DNA of 64,000 bases from Aphrophora alni. Taxonomy: Eukaryota > Arthropoda > Insecta > Hemiptera > Aphrophoridae. The notes below the pieces were generated by a model, which was not told the origin of the DNA, did no database searches, and was given only the letters and a program-made list of their open reading frames with translations. This document shows positions 52,010 to 63,909 of this stretch, piece by piece. The stretch spans positions 101,699,340-101,763,339 of the forward strand of contig OY740772.1 in assembly GCA_963513935.1 (NCBI GenBank), in the 5' to 3' direction. Position numbers and translations under genes: made by a program. Numbering within the stretch: position 1 is the stretch's first letter; each line of letters starts with the position of its first letter.

Positions 52010-52085
52010 ACTATCTACGCTCGTGTCGGTGACTCTGCCCTGGCGGTTCTCATAACTATAGGCTACGAATATCACATTTTTTAGG
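52010..52085 (+). repeat. Dispersed repeat with CGCTCGTGTC box, copy 2 (in intron)
   Basis: Partner of 39065-39140, in the intron between exons 2 and 3, more GC-rich than its surroundings. Confidence 0.5.
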
Positions 52086-52816
52086 TTATTGTTCGAATTG
52101 TTATTTATTTATAATAACCCGGCTATTTATCAATGTAGAGATATGGGTTATTACCATTACCTGCACGATTGAAATCTGATAATTTGTAACTAATTTAGTG
52201 TGTTATAAGTGTAATAACACAGGATATATACACAAAGTTTATTATCATTTATTTTAACAAAAAAATATAATAAAACGGGTTAAAGAAATTTTTGGACACT
52301 CTGTATATGTTATAGGCTGCTACTAAATTGTTACTGTGTGTTGCACGTTAGTTTTAAATTGTTAAGTTAAAATAGAATACTAGGATTATGTTATTACGAA
52401 GCTATATATTTTTAATTGTTCTGGTTTTGAATATTTATTTAGTTTGATAACTTCTATTAAAAGAGTATTTATTTAAATCAATTCTAAATTATTGTTCTCT
52501 GTTTGAACAACTGAGAATACATAAGTAGTGGGAATAATTGTCAGATAAGTTATGGTTGCCGAAATACAGAAATAAATTTCATAAAAATATATCGTTAAAC
52601 GCTTTGTTTTCAGTCTGTCTCCACACGATCATAATTTTTCTTTAAAATATAATCATCAATAAACATATTTAGATAAGAATAATATATTGTAACAGTTATT
52701 GTATCGTCAGAATCAATCATTCTGTTTAACAAGCATGCAATACATTTTGTATTTTTAACAAAATCTTTTTAAAATGATGTTGAATTGATTATTTTTAGTA
52801 GTATAATGTATTGTAT

Positions 52817-52866
52817 GCTAGTTTATCACTGTGATTTAAACTGACATTTAAATCACTGTGATTAAA
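52817..52866. repeat. Near-perfect hairpin around TCACTGTGA boxes
   Basis: TTTATCACTGTGATTTAAA, a 6-nt loop, then TTTAAATCACTGTGATTAAA. The arms pair except at one central position and one inserted base. Confidence 0.85.
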
Positions 52867-54179
52867 CGTCTAATATTAAATCGCAGTAGATGTTTTGTTC
52901 TAAGAAGGAAAGAAGAACTTATCTTCTTATATTTGTGATGTAATTAATAAATTGTCTGCATTACAAAGAATAGTTTTTCATGCTGCATATACTTTTATTA
53001 GTATTGAATGCAATTAATTAATTAATAATTAATTGAATTATATTAATATTGAATATATATAATTTTAAAAAAATAACAAAATATATAACATTTTCCGTTT
53101 GAACTAAACGTGGTTATCTTTTTTTTTGAAAATTTATTAACACTTTGGATAGAGGTAAACTAAATAGTTTCATTTATTAATATGAACACGCTAGAATTTT
53201 CTAATGCTTATACATTTTCTTAGTTAAATGGCAACAATTAATGTAATTTCATATTCAAATCTCCATTCAAAGTTTTCACGCGATTTCTAAATTCGTTATT
53301 TATAATTTTATTAAAAGAAAAAAATCATAAACCCAAGGAAAATCACCAAATAAAACGGTTAAGGAAACAACTTAACATAATTATTCAATTACTGTCATTT
53401 GAGTCATTTAGATTTCCATTTTTCTAATAAATATAAATAAATTTGATGAATCTCATTTTAAACTAGATTTTTTTTTTAAATTAAGGTGGTCTTATATTAG
53501 CTCATCAAAATTTAAAAAAATATAAGTGCGCTTGTAAACATTTTTAGTTTGCGAACATATCGTCCTATTAACTATTAAACAGAATGTTTCTTTAGTACTG
53601 GCAGCAGTTATGTTGTGAGTACTTAGTTAGTTCAGGATTTATTACTCTGTTTACTGTGATAAAAGTTCCATTGTTTCCTTTTAAAATGTATTATATTGGG
53701 TTATAAATCTTCATGATTAGTTTCCTTTGACTCTCTTAGTGGTTTTCTGTCCACATTAAGATATATGTTGGACATTGATCAATGTAGTCATATATTTAAA
53801 TATGGGAACGAGAGTAATATTTTTGTATTATCTTCGTTTAAAGTTACTGTCTTTCTTGGTGTCTTCTTCTCAACTTATTTCAAGTATATACATTATGTTT
53901 AACAAATTTACAGCAGATAGATCGTAAAAAATAAATGAAATGGAATAAACTCAAAAATACTATTTTCGTTATGTGTTTTCTTTGAAATTTGGCATTGAAT
54001 GATATTGTGAAGTGCGGTAGAAAATTATATGATCCTAAATGAATAGAATAAATCCATATTATTTTAAACTCTATATATTGATTTAAAACTATTACTTATG
54101 ATTAGTAAAATAAATAATGCAAAACATTGCTCAAACTTGCCAAACGTTTTTTGTTCTTTATCATAACTCATAAATCGAT

Positions 54180-54480
54180 AACTTTAGGTTGATGGCGACC
54201 AATACGTTTTGTTTGGGTCTTTAGAGACTACAATGGAGCAAAACGTGATCAATATTGTTAAAGCTGATTTTAAGAAAATTTTATTAGTTTTTTTGCATAA
54301 GACAGTTATCCCATAGATTTCATTTAATAAAAATTAATAAAATGTCCCGAGATATATTCAGAATATGTCAACAAACAAAATTAAATTAAATTATTTACAC
54401 GTTTTTGGTAAATAAAACCCCTGAAAACAGAGGATAGAAAGACTTCATTCCAAAAACTACCTTTTTGAAATCAGGATTTA
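54180..54480. repeat. Dispersed repeat family 'gcgacca', fragment 3 (in an intron)
   Basis: Same block order as 31215-31520: GGCGACC box, CTTTAGAG, a polypurine stretch, ATGTCCCGAGATAT and finally ATTCCAAAAACTACCTTTTT. Lies in the 5.9-kb intron between exons 2 and 3. Confidence 0.5.
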
Positions 54481-56040
54481 TGAACAATAAAACACGATAT
54501 TGATATTTTGACCACTGATATAAATTTCTTTTTTCTACATATGCGTGAAAAACGAAAGTAAGTTTAATAAAAATGCATTATTTGTAAAACTTTCTCTATA
54601 ATTTCCGTCGATATTTTGCAGTTTGTATAATATGATTTAACAAAACAATAAACCGTGCTTTAAAATTTGTTAGACTTCGTCAACATAATTTGATCACGTT
54701 ATAATTTATGATGAAAATAAATATGATAATATACATTTTACTTTGTGTAATTAAATTCTCTGAAACATTATTTCCAGAACTTATCTCTGACAACAAAATC
54801 TAATCACTTTGTTTGCGACTAAAAGAGGGAAAAATTAGTATGTTAAATCCTAGACATATAATAATTGGATTCTTTAAAAATCATACATTTGTAAGTAGTG
54901 ATATGTAAATCTTCAAAAAATAAAACTTTAGCTGTCAATTTTATTCACAATGTGTCTATAAATAAATCAATTTTTATTACCAGTTCATAAGCAGCAACTT
55001 TAACTTACTAGTTATTAAGCAATGAACAAATTTTATCCAAACAAAACTATGTAAGTAAATCTTCAATAATTGAAATAAAACTACACAAATTATATAATAC
55101 AACAAATAAATAAAACTATATATTTAGCAACAAATTGTAAAATTATTATTACATGTACATAATAGACCACAAATATTTATTCTTACTATATTACTAGTTA
55201 TTTTGCGAATTTTGTATTTTTAATTAGCAAATGATTGTACAAAAAATCATTAGTTTCATACAGAGTAATGTTCATTAATCTTTACTTTATTTTCTTTGTT
55301 TGTATGTTTAATTGTTTTACCGCATTTAGTAGACTATTATAAAAACTAATTGAATTATTTTCAAATCACCAAATACCGAATATTTATATCTCAGATTCTA
55401 GGCCTATATCCATTCACAGAGACATTATAATGAAAGCATTAATTTTTTTTTAATGTATTAAACTATCCATTATATAAATTGATGGAAGTCTCAGGGTACC
55501 TAGTGCTTAAATAAAGGCTTCCAATGAGACATTGTCCCAAATCCACAAAGCAATATACACGCATTTTTTTAGTAATTTTAAAATTATTTGCTGTTGTATT
55601 GTTACCCCAAATAATAAACAGACGCATATATCAAATTAGTGGTAGTAGATAAATAATGATAAAATAAATCATTCTTAACACATCCAGATCGACCGAGAAG
55701 TAAAACAAATTGTAACTGTGACATATCTCTAAAATTAAACTGTATTTAATTGTGCTATTGCAAAATTGGTAGTACACATTTTAAATCAAAATTAAAGGTA
55801 AACTAAACGATTATAAATTAAAAAATTATGACTTGAAAAACCATGTATATACATGAACTGGAAATCCATGAATATCTAAGCTTAATTATTTTTTTATATA
55901 GCTGTGGATATAATAATAATCAAATGAAAACTATCTGTCATCTTTTTTCTTTACTCTCTGTTTGAAGGTATTTGTTAATGATGGAAGTTCACTTTTATTA
56001 TTATACATTTTTCGGACATTTGCCATCATTTGTGTGTTAA

Positions 56041-56100
56041 AAATTCAAAACACGACGTTTCGGGAATAAGAATCACTTCCCGTTATCAAGTGACTAAAGA
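56041..56100 (-). ncRNA. Penelope-like / hammerhead-ribozyme-like hairpin remnant
   Basis: On the minus strand CTTGATAA is followed by CGGGAA (56082-56077), a loop, TTCCCG (56066-56061), then AAACGTCGTG. The hairpin followed by GAAACGTC resembles the core of hammerhead motifs known from Penelope-like retroelements (CTGATGA, stem, GAAA). The first core box is altered (CTTGATAA), and if the full six-pair stem forms, the G of GAAA is used in it. This is probably a dead copy or only a look-alike. No reverse transcriptase was recognised on its 5' side. Confidence 0.35.
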
Positions 56101-57001
56101 AATAATGAAACTAGAAACTAAGACTATGTGAGAAGTAAAATTAAATAAGAATTCCACCAACCTTAATATCTAAGCATGCATCTCAGAGCTGAAACTGAGA
56201 AGTCAAAAAACACAATCACGGTAAACACATAACTAACGGCAAGTACGTGTTGTATCAAAGACACAGCAAAAAGTGACGTGGTCCAGAAGGCGTGACACGT
56301 AGCCTAAGCTTCCTAGTAAGAGAGCGGGTTACAACCCCTTATGGGGATTTAACAGGTAAAATTTCAGCTTGTTTATTAGTAATGGGGATATTATATTCAA
56401 ATTTTAAGTCTTTTTTTAAAATAATGGGAGCCATAATGGCCTTACTTCTATATTTGATTGGCTGATAGGATTGTCCGTTAGTTTTATATCTGTCATCGTT
56501 ACACTGAATAATCATTGTTTTAGAATATCACGTAATGCAGACATTCCTAAGGCTATTTATATTCCAAAAAAAGTCTTAAATTAAATTACATCTTTGAAAT
56601 ACGACAGAAGTAAAATTAAACGCCATAACAGGGAATTGAATAATTTGTATAAATCTATCGTCATGAGAGTTCTTCTTTATTTTTATTCAATAAAATCGAG
56701 TGATTAAAAACGTGTTTGTTTTAATATTTTAAGTAATTAATATATGTATTTAATACAAATATGACAATTTACTTCACTTAAAAATAATTGTTATCTTCAT
56801 GCATTGCATTTATAAAATATGAAATGTACGAACAATACTTTTTTAGTTTAAAGGAGAAACTTTATTGATCAATTTGAGGTACAGCTAAGAAAAAAAGTTT
56901 GCTTATAGATATTTTATAATTCGAATCTTTATACATTATGAAGCTAAAAATAACAAGTCCAAGTTTAATAATATTTGATTTTATTAGTGCAAAACACTTA
57001 C

Positions 57002-57345
57002 CTTAAAACTCTTTGACTTCTGTCGTACTTTACAATTTGATCCTTAATGTGGATCTTGTGACTATTTCGTTGTCTAACCGCAAGTAATGCATGTTTTCCC
57101 CGAGGTACCTGTCTATGTTCAACGCGGTAGTAGCATGTAACATTCCTTGGATACAGTCCAGGATAGTTAGGACTTTGTATGCGACAAGGTCGTGTATCGC
57201 AACGCTCTAGTACACGATCACAGTAACTTCCTGGGATTAGTTCTCCTCTCCAACTAGAAGAACTGCTGTTTCCGTACCTGAGGTGAGCTTCTTCTCTTTT
57301 TAAGAACTTATAAGCTAGCTTGAAATCGAAATTATATCCTATTCC
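57002..57345 (-). CDS. Exon 2 in window: end of CUB 1 and first half of CUB 2
   Basis: 344 nt, entering in phase 0 after GATTTCAG and leaving through a perfect GTAAGT donor, with two bases of an Arg codon. The first about 25 residues (GIGYNFDFKLAYKFLKRE) finish the preceding CUB. A linker with a short cysteine pair (residues 109 and 116) follows. Then comes a textbook CUB opening: CRIQSPNYPGLYPRNVTC, containing the SPNYP core and the first disulfide pair (residues 121 and 138). There is a basic stretch after it (RQVPRGKH and NSHKIHIK). N-x-S/T sites lie at the NSS and NVT motifs, consistent with an extracellular glycoprotein. No long open frame marks this exon; it was found by following splice sites and phase. 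Confidence 0.9.
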
Positions 57346-57592
57346 CTGAAATCAACAGAAACCTAATAATGTAGTATTATTTTGTTTAACAGTTGTAAGT
57401 GACAATTGACATTATAATTATAATTTTTTTTAATATTTTTAATGACATATTTTTATTGAAATCCTGGATTATTACAATCTTAAGCTACTGCTCTAATAAG
57501 TAATACATATACAAGAAATCGAAAAACATGTTTGAAGCCTAAATCATAATCTAGGTTCTAGCTACGTAAACCTTACTAGGTATCTAAAAACT

Positions 57593-57889
57593 TCAATATT
57601 GAGGTAGATCCTGTGGCTTCAGCCGGCCAAGTCTTCTTATACACAGTTCCGTGTCCAGCAGTTGTAAAGCTTCCACGTTAACATGATTTAGGAGCCTCTT
57701 CTCATATCTATTTGCATAATCCGTTATAACGTCTTCTACTGATTTCCGATTTAAGTCTGAATGTAGGTCATCATTACGCTGATACCATCTTGTGTTGGTC
57801 ATTGCATGATTTATACCATTTTGGCTTATTTGTAAAAACAGTCGATTAGATTTTTTTGTACATCCCCAAGTTCCACTCCGTATGTCCAA
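57593..57889 (-). pseudogene. Jockey-like LINE reverse transcriptase C-terminal fragment
   Basis: A 98-codon minus-strand frame in the intron between exons 1 and 2, in sense with the gene. It ends RNDDLHSDLNRKSVEDVI, YANRYEKRLLNHVNVEAL and QLLDTELCIRRLGRLKPQDL, the characteristic C-terminus of insect jockey-type non-LTR polyproteins (R-N-x-D-L-H-x-D-L, then H-x-N-x-x-A and R-R-L-x-R-x-K-P). The catalytic YADD region, the endonuclease and the Gag-like ORF are absent. It is less decayed than the copy at 49830-50583, which covers the same domain on the other strand, so it may be a younger insertion. No clear target duplication was identified. It is not an exon: there are no flanking splice sites in phase and the family is a transposon. 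Confidence 0.75.
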
Positions 57890-58479
57890 ATTGGTCTGAT
57901 TATTGTTAAATAAAGTAGTCGCTTAATAATAACAATTGCAGACATAATTTTTTTTTTTTACTGGAAATATATTGATTTAAAACGAACTTGTACGTAGAAC
58001 ATTCACGCAAGCCATAGTGAATTTTTTTTTTTTAAACTCAGTCTTTCAATAGAAAACACGTATGCATCAGGAAAAACCTGAAAGTTGAGGAAGTGAAACT
58101 ATTTATATTATATTATTCAATCCAACAGCTATCATTTTTGTACATTATTATATATTTGAGTCAAGGAAGGTCTGCCAACTGATAAAACAACAATTTTGTG
58201 GTTGCCGAGGAATGCTTGAATACATGAATCTATGAAGAATGTCACCTTGTAAGAAAGGGAAACTCTATATGCCTGAACTGTTCTTGGAGTAGCCAGAATC
58301 TATTATTAAAATAACACAACCAATTTATGTTAATGTTGGTTGTTGTAGAGAATTAATAAGAAACATATTTTTTGTCGAAAAATGGGTTTATAATTTGACG
58401 TACAGAAATAAATTATATTGGTTTTATTTTCGATAAAAGAAGAAAATTCTAGGTTTCGTGTAAATATTTTGTAATGGTA

Positions 58480-58728
58480 AAGATTTTTGAATTATTCCAC
58501 ATTAAATATTTTAAACGTCCACCATTTTTAAATATCACAAAGTAAAGTTTCGGGTTTGTGGTGTACTTGTTACATAGATGATACGTATACCAAATCGTCT
58601 CTTGATAACTTATTTACAATAGGAAAACGAAACCTTTCCAAACCTATTAATATAGTGTTTTCCTTTTTAATTTTATTTCTAAAGTCCGCTCATGAAATAT
58701 TGCCGTACAATTTGAACCACCCTGTATA
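58480..58728 (+). repeat. Probable element fragment ending GAACCACCCTGTATA
   Basis: Ends GAACCACCCTGTATA (about 58714-58728), a relative of the CACYCTGTATA end motif at 50879 and 36574. The preceding 230 bp are AT-rich and non-coding; the other boundary is uncertain. Confidence 0.35.
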
Positions 58729-59649
58729 ATAAATTTAATTACCTAATTTGCTGGAATTGCACACGATTTATTTCGATCACTGAATAATATTCATAAAGTC
58801 TTAATTTAAAGCTATTGTTTAAACCGAACTGAGCATTGTTAGATTTCTCAAAAACCATATGAACAAAGTTAAAAATTAAAATTATTTGAACTATACAAGT
58901 TATCTTAATAAAACAATATTGTGCTACTTTCAAAGTCAGTATTTCGTTTAAAAATCTCATGACAGTACATAGCAATTTATTTTAAATATAAATTAACTTT
59001 TATTAATGATTCTAATAAAAGTAAATCAAAAGGAAAAATGCATACTTAAATATATTACAAATTTGAGCAGTTTAGAAAATGTAAGAAAAATAATGATCAT
59101 TATTGATCTAATTAATTTTAACGAGGATGCCAATAATTTTCCATTTTACTTCAGTAACATATAGAACTTAATCATTAAATAAATTATCTGTTTTACTCTA
59201 ACATCGAGTTGACTAATAAACGGAAATTAACATTGTTAAAAGTAACAAAAGACTTTGCAATTATAAATAATTACAAGGTATTGTTACCATCAATTTTGTT
59301 TATGAAATTAAATTCGTAGTAATAATTAACTACCATTACCAAGTGGTAAACCTAGAACACACTATAACTAATAATAGAACAATTATATTAAAATGACGGT
59401 ATCCTGGAAGATGCGTAAAAGTTCTTGATGTGGGAAATTAAAATTTGAAAATATCAAATGGATCTAGAAATCTTTGAAAAAACTTCAACTACTTAACCAC
59501 TGAATATAAAAGTCTGCTGGAAATTATAAACAGATTATAGTCTAAAACAAAAGATACTTTCTAGGTTCAAACTATTTTCACGCTCCAATAAAAATTTAGA
59601 GATACAAAACCATCAACTGGTAATTTGTGATGTATGTGATAATCTTACG

Positions 59650-59960
59650 GAATCACAATCCTGTTTTGCCTAGGGTACTCTATCCTTTGGGCTTTAGCAC
59701 ACTGCACATTGCCTAACTTACGGATTGCAGGCGGGATGGGTCTAATAGTAGATTGCCCCTTTTCATGCACAGCGGCAATCATGCAAACGCAGTGTTTAGG
59801 CAAGTTAAAGTGGCAACTAGTGAAAGTTTCCCTTTTGATTTACCTTTTATAAAAAATAATCCCTCCCAAAAATGGTCGTCTAAGTATGTTTTAGAATGGT
59901 TCAGAAGGCCCAGGGGATCATCCCTCGCACTTCAGGATTTTGGTTTCGTTTATTAAATGT
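59650..59960 (+). other. GC-elevated patch with a 67-codon frame; unidentified, probably repeat
   Basis: The frame 59753-59956 reads SGNHANAVFRQVKVATSE, then FDLPFIKNNPSQKWSSKYVL and LEWFRRPRGSSLALQDFG before a stop. The patch is distinctly more GC-rich than the rest of the intron and begins about 59640. It lies antisense in the intron between exons 1 and 2. No domain is recognised and no splice sites in phase with the host gene were seen. It may be transposon-derived. Confidence 0.25.
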
Positions 59961-60540
59961 ATGTGAATATTGCCGCTCATGTTCCATCAGTGCAAGTCTT
60001 AACATTATCCTGTTTCCCCTTTAGTGTTAAATTACTAATAATAATGTATAAATAATATTCTAAATTAGTTTAAATGTAGTTGAAGTTAATTAGATTCGTC
60101 ATAAAATGGCAGCCAGGTGTGAGTTGTCCGTAATGTAGGATTGGTGTAGTGACTGTGTGAGAGTGTCCAAAATGACGGTTTAACTACAAGCTCCACGGAC
60201 CGAACTATTAAACAAATATTTGACTATTAAAAGAAAGTAATATAATATAGGGTTCAAACGTAGTAGCATAAATGGTGAAACCAACCCCCTCCCCCCGATC
60301 TTTTTACGTTGCATGTACGTAACAGTTAACCAGATCTCAGGTATAAATTGATCCAGTCTTTGAGGAAAATAATGTGGAATATTTATACGAATACAAATTT
60401 GAAAGAGGGAGTGGATGACTGTTTACAAAACACACTGTTACAAAAAATGACTGCTACAGAGAGAGGACATTTCGCGATTTATAAAATTTAAAAGGATCAG
60501 TTGATTGGGGAATGTGGAGACGTTTTCTGGGAAAGCTTTC

Positions 60541-60584
60541 AGCTTTTCTTTCCATCATAAATGGATGATGGAGGAAGAAAAGCT
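60541..60584. repeat. Imperfect hairpin
   Basis: AGCTTTTCTTTCCATCAT pairs with ATGATGGAGGAAGAAAAGCT apart from a small bulge, with a 6-nt loop. In the first intron of the window; role unknown. Confidence 0.8.
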
Positions 60585-61350
60585 TGACCGAAGATTTTCA
60601 TGGATGCTGGATGTGGAAGAAAACCTAAGAACTATGGATGAATTATTGTAGGTGTAGCAGATTGAAAAGTAAATTGGAGACATGATGTGAAGGAATAAAA
60701 TATCACGATTGCAAGTAAAACGTTGAAAAAATGAGAAATCCAAATACAGTACATAAGTAAATCTGAGGTGTAAAATATTTCTAAGAGATGTTACTTAATT
60801 ATTATGTAGTGTTTTAGTTATACTCAAAATATAAAATTATTATTTCAAGAACTATAGGCCTAATATAAATTGATATTATCGAAATTCATGAAGAAGAAAC
60901 CTGTCCTTCACTACGCTTGACAAATAGAAGTGTGAGAGGACATATGAGAAAGTTTGGTGGTAGTAATACATTTTATTTCTTCTTGTTTAAAGACTTAAAA
61001 TTTTTTCGTCATCATAGACTTATAAAAAAAGGAGGAAAAGAACAGAATAAATACCCCTTACCCTCCGAATTCTCTAATAGCGACAGAGTAGGAACATAGC
61101 AATGGTTGGTCATGAGAGACTACATAGGAAAGATGAAAAAGACGTATCTAAATCAAGACTACATCATAAACTATGTAAATCCAGGTAGGATACCTAGGGA
61201 TGTCCACGTCCTTACTCAATGTAGCGAGCCCCTCAGGGTAATGCCAAATAATGCGATGAGGGTGCTCGGTGATGCTTACTGGCTTTTGTTTGTTCTATAG
61301 TAGTATCATAGTATTATTTAATAAAACTAAATAAAATGATATTTTTATAC

Positions 61351-61551
61351 CTGTTCGGAAAGTTTGTCCAACTGCAATGTTAGATTGAGTGATCGACCTT
61401 CGCTGTAATACACAGTGTAGCCCCAAGCACTACCACACCATTGACCGCCAGTACTAGGCCGTTCAGTCTCACGTATTGACATGTGACCATCAGGGCAGCC
61501 GTCTGAAGTAAAGGAAACAAATTTCCCCACTGTAAACGTGTCAAACGTAAG
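61351..61551 (-). CDS. Exon 1 in window: C-terminal half of a CUB domain
   Basis: 67 codons, phase 0 at both ends. The acceptor is TTTTTCAG just above 61551 and the donor is GTATAA at 61350. The exon enters mid-domain with LTFDTFTVGKF, a CUB beta-strand pattern, followed by the second cysteine pair (residues 19 and 39), the latter in GGQWCGSAWG. It ends LDKLSEQ and joins GIGYNFDFKL of the next exon, which completes the final CUB strands. The first half of this CUB, with its first cysteine pair, must lie on an exon upstream. I found no matching exon between 61,552 and 64,000, so it is probably outside the window. An in-frame methionine just upstream of the acceptor belongs to the intron and is not a start. 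Confidence 0.85.
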
Positions 61552-61720
61552 CTGAAAAATTAAATTCATAAATTTATAAATACATTGCGATAAAACAAAA
61601 TTACTAGTAATCTATCACTAAACGTATAATAACATATTTAGAGTGACGACATTTTCTGATAAAACAAAACTTGGTTTATTTAAAAAAAAATCACTTCCTG
61701 AATGTGTCCATCTGTATCTA

Positions 61721-61892
61721 GGTTTGGAGGTTTGGAGATTTGGAGGTTTGGAGGTTTGAAGGTTTGGAGGTTTGGAGGTTTGGAGGTTTGGAGGTTTGGA
61801 GGTTTGGAGGTTTGGAGGTTTGGAGGTTTGGAGGTTTGGAGGTTTGGAGGTTTGGAGGTTTGGAGGTTTGGAGGTTTGGAGGTTTGGAGGTT
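61721..61892 (+). repeat. 8-bp minisatellite GGTTTGGA x about 21
   Basis: The unit GGTTTGGA repeats with only two variant units near the left end (GGAGATTT, GGTTTGAA). The unit is not a multiple of three, so three units (24 nt) encode the same octapeptide (VWRFGGLE) in every plus frame. This explains several overlapping open frames of 69-106 codons, none of which is a gene. It lies about 170 bp upstream of the exon at 61351-61551, in an intron as modelled. Confidence 0.95.
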
Positions 61893-63909
61893 ATGTTACG
61901 TGGATGCACGATTTTTTTCCCTCTTGCAGAGATCATCAGTCGCCAGTAATCAGGAAGTGTACTCAGAACCCGTTGGATTTTTCATTTGTAGCTTATTGGC
62001 AAACAGTTACCAGCTTAGATAGGGCATTAATCTTTAATTCAATTTGATAAATTTTAAGTAAAAACTATTAAGGAAGATCCAACAGTTTTGCGACGATTGT
62101 AACACGTGACTTATGTACTGATACACCGTTTTAAAAATGGCGGCACGTCGTTTTAAAATGACTCAAGTTTCTATTGATCTGCACCATGTCGAAATGATGA
62201 GGGATTGACCAGTTACAGGACTGTCGTGATACAGTGTAAGAACTACAAGACGAGGTGAGGATAATTACTAATTTAGTGTCAAAATTTCGGAGAAGCAAAA
62301 TTCATATTCCTGTCATACTTTTAGTGACCTCTATCGTGGTTATGAAAACACGTTACGACGACGAACATACAGGCGGTTTCTGAAGCCATCAAACGTTACC
62401 ATTAGTAAAAATGACGGAGATTAAAAGATTTTACTCTAACCTAAATTAACCTTTACTTGCAGTCCTGCTTAAGTAAAAATATCTTACTTTGATATTAAAA
62501 AAGTAAGATATCGTTTCACATGATTAATAATCCAACTTCAATTTGTATAGTAAAAGAAACAAATATCGTTATTATAATTTCAAAAAAGTAAAGTACACTT
62601 CTTTGCTTTCACTTCACCATGCAAACACATAATTAAATTAATGATGCGATTAATTCAGAACAAAGGATGGTACTTCAGATGTAGATGTTGTTGGAATTGA
62701 AGGAATTAGTTGAAGTAGAAATGTAGGGAACAGGTAAATCCCCCATCTCTAAGGAAATGAAATATTTAGTTAACTTTGTAAGTAAACGGATTCCATCTGG
62801 GTACTTGTGAGGAGGATTTTCGTCGGAGTAATTACACATTAATTGTTGAGGATGCTCATTACCAACGATGAATAACCAACTATGAACATTGACTTGGGAG
62901 TAGGAAGATTATAGTATTATATTTTATGTTTGAAAATGAATAGATGAATATTATGTAATATGTAGTAATATTGATTTCACACTATCCAGCACAAGAATTA
63001 TTAATAGGGCCTACAACAAAATACTAAATAATGTTATCACTCTTTACGAATCAAATAACAAACATCGACACAGATTGTTAGACCCAAGACAGAACTTTCT
63101 ATAAACTACGCGTGTGTGAGAAGTAAAAACATTAATTAAAATTGCCACGCAGGCAATAAGAAAAGATTATTGGAGTAAAATATTTCAAATGATAAAAGGA
63201 TTGTTCCATTTCTCGTAAAGTATTGACACTTAGTATTATTTTAAGTTGTGGTGTATGCAAAGTAATATGATATACTAATAGACAAAATACAACATAAAAA
63301 AGATAGATTTTTGGTCACTTTAATATTCACTAACGTTTTCTATTTATGTTTCTTGTTTTTATTGGGAACAAACATAAAATCTGTTATGATATCAAAGAAA
63401 CTATGCATAATAATTTAAAACAAAATCACTTTATTTGTCTTTCAAAAATTCACAACATAAGAGTAATTAATTGACCACAATTTATTCAAACCTCCAGTCT
63501 CTGTTTAATCAAGAACTACAATCACTGCTTTTTTAATCATTACAAAATGTTGATTACTTTTCACCGTTATTTTGTGTTATTGTTTTTTTAATGTGTGAAT
63601 CTAAATCTGTTCTACACTCAGAACATTCACAATTAATTACTTTGACAAAATAACTTGCTCTATTGTTTTCCCCAACTTCAATTTCAAAAACTAAAATATT
63701 GTTTATCAACGTATGCATATTATGCAAGTAAATAAATGTTTTCTTCCAGAATCAAAGATTAACTAAATATTACAAAACTAAATAACATAAAAATTATTAA
63801 ATAAATTAACTACCTGCAAATTATTTTATTAAATTACAACAAAAAATATAATTAACTTATCCTCTTACAATTGATTTTAAGTTAATTACCTTTTAATATA
63901 AAAATATCA

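Larger units (their letters stand above)
51148..57001 (-). other. Intron 2-3
   Basis: 5,854 bp, phase 2, consensus GTAAGT donor. Holds the repeats at 51.76, 52.01 and 54.18 kb, the hairpin at 52.82 kb and the Penelope-like remnant at 56.04 kb. The 56.1-56.5 kb part is less AT-rich than the rest and may be more of that element; no frame recognised. Confidence 0.85.
57346..61350 (-). other. Intron 1-2 (of this window)
   Basis: 4,005 bp, phase 0. Holds the jockey-like fragment at 57.6 kb, the element end at 58.7 kb, the unidentified patch at 59.65-59.96 kb and the hairpin at 60.54 kb. The region 60.9-61.3 kb has two short plus frames (MTNRSVRGH..., MVMRDYIGK...) that are not recognised and not supported as genes. 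Confidence 0.85.
42499..61551 (-). other. Gene model (3' part): multi-CUB / LDLRa single-pass membrane protein, six exons
   Basis: The joined exons are 61551-61351, 57345-57002, 51147-50928, 49049-48759, 45992-44686 and 42850-42499, totalling 2,715 nt (904 codons plus TGA). Every intron begins GT and ends AG. Phases match at each join: 0, 2, 0, 0, 2. Domains by residue of the partial protein: cut CUB about 1-92; canonical CUB 121-255 with cysteine pairs 121/138 and 187/211; divergent CUB about 273-425; CUB-like 438-586; CUB-like about 649-764; LDLRa 785-819; membrane helix about 825-850; cytoplasmic tail 851-904. CUB and LDLRa modules are extracellular protein-binding units, so a cell-surface receptor or co-receptor role is inferred; the ligand is unknown. 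The 5' end is missing because exon 1 here starts in phase 0 in mid-CUB. Some tolloid-like or neuropilin-like architectures are comparable, but I see no protease or discoidin domain. Confident as a gene, unsure of orthology. Confidence 0.9.

Noticed and set aside
61702..62047. Several overlapping VWRFGGLE repeat proteins, and the opposite-strand TSKPPNLQ repeat
   Set aside because: All arise from the 8-bp minisatellite, whose period makes every frame open. They have no sign of being expressed.
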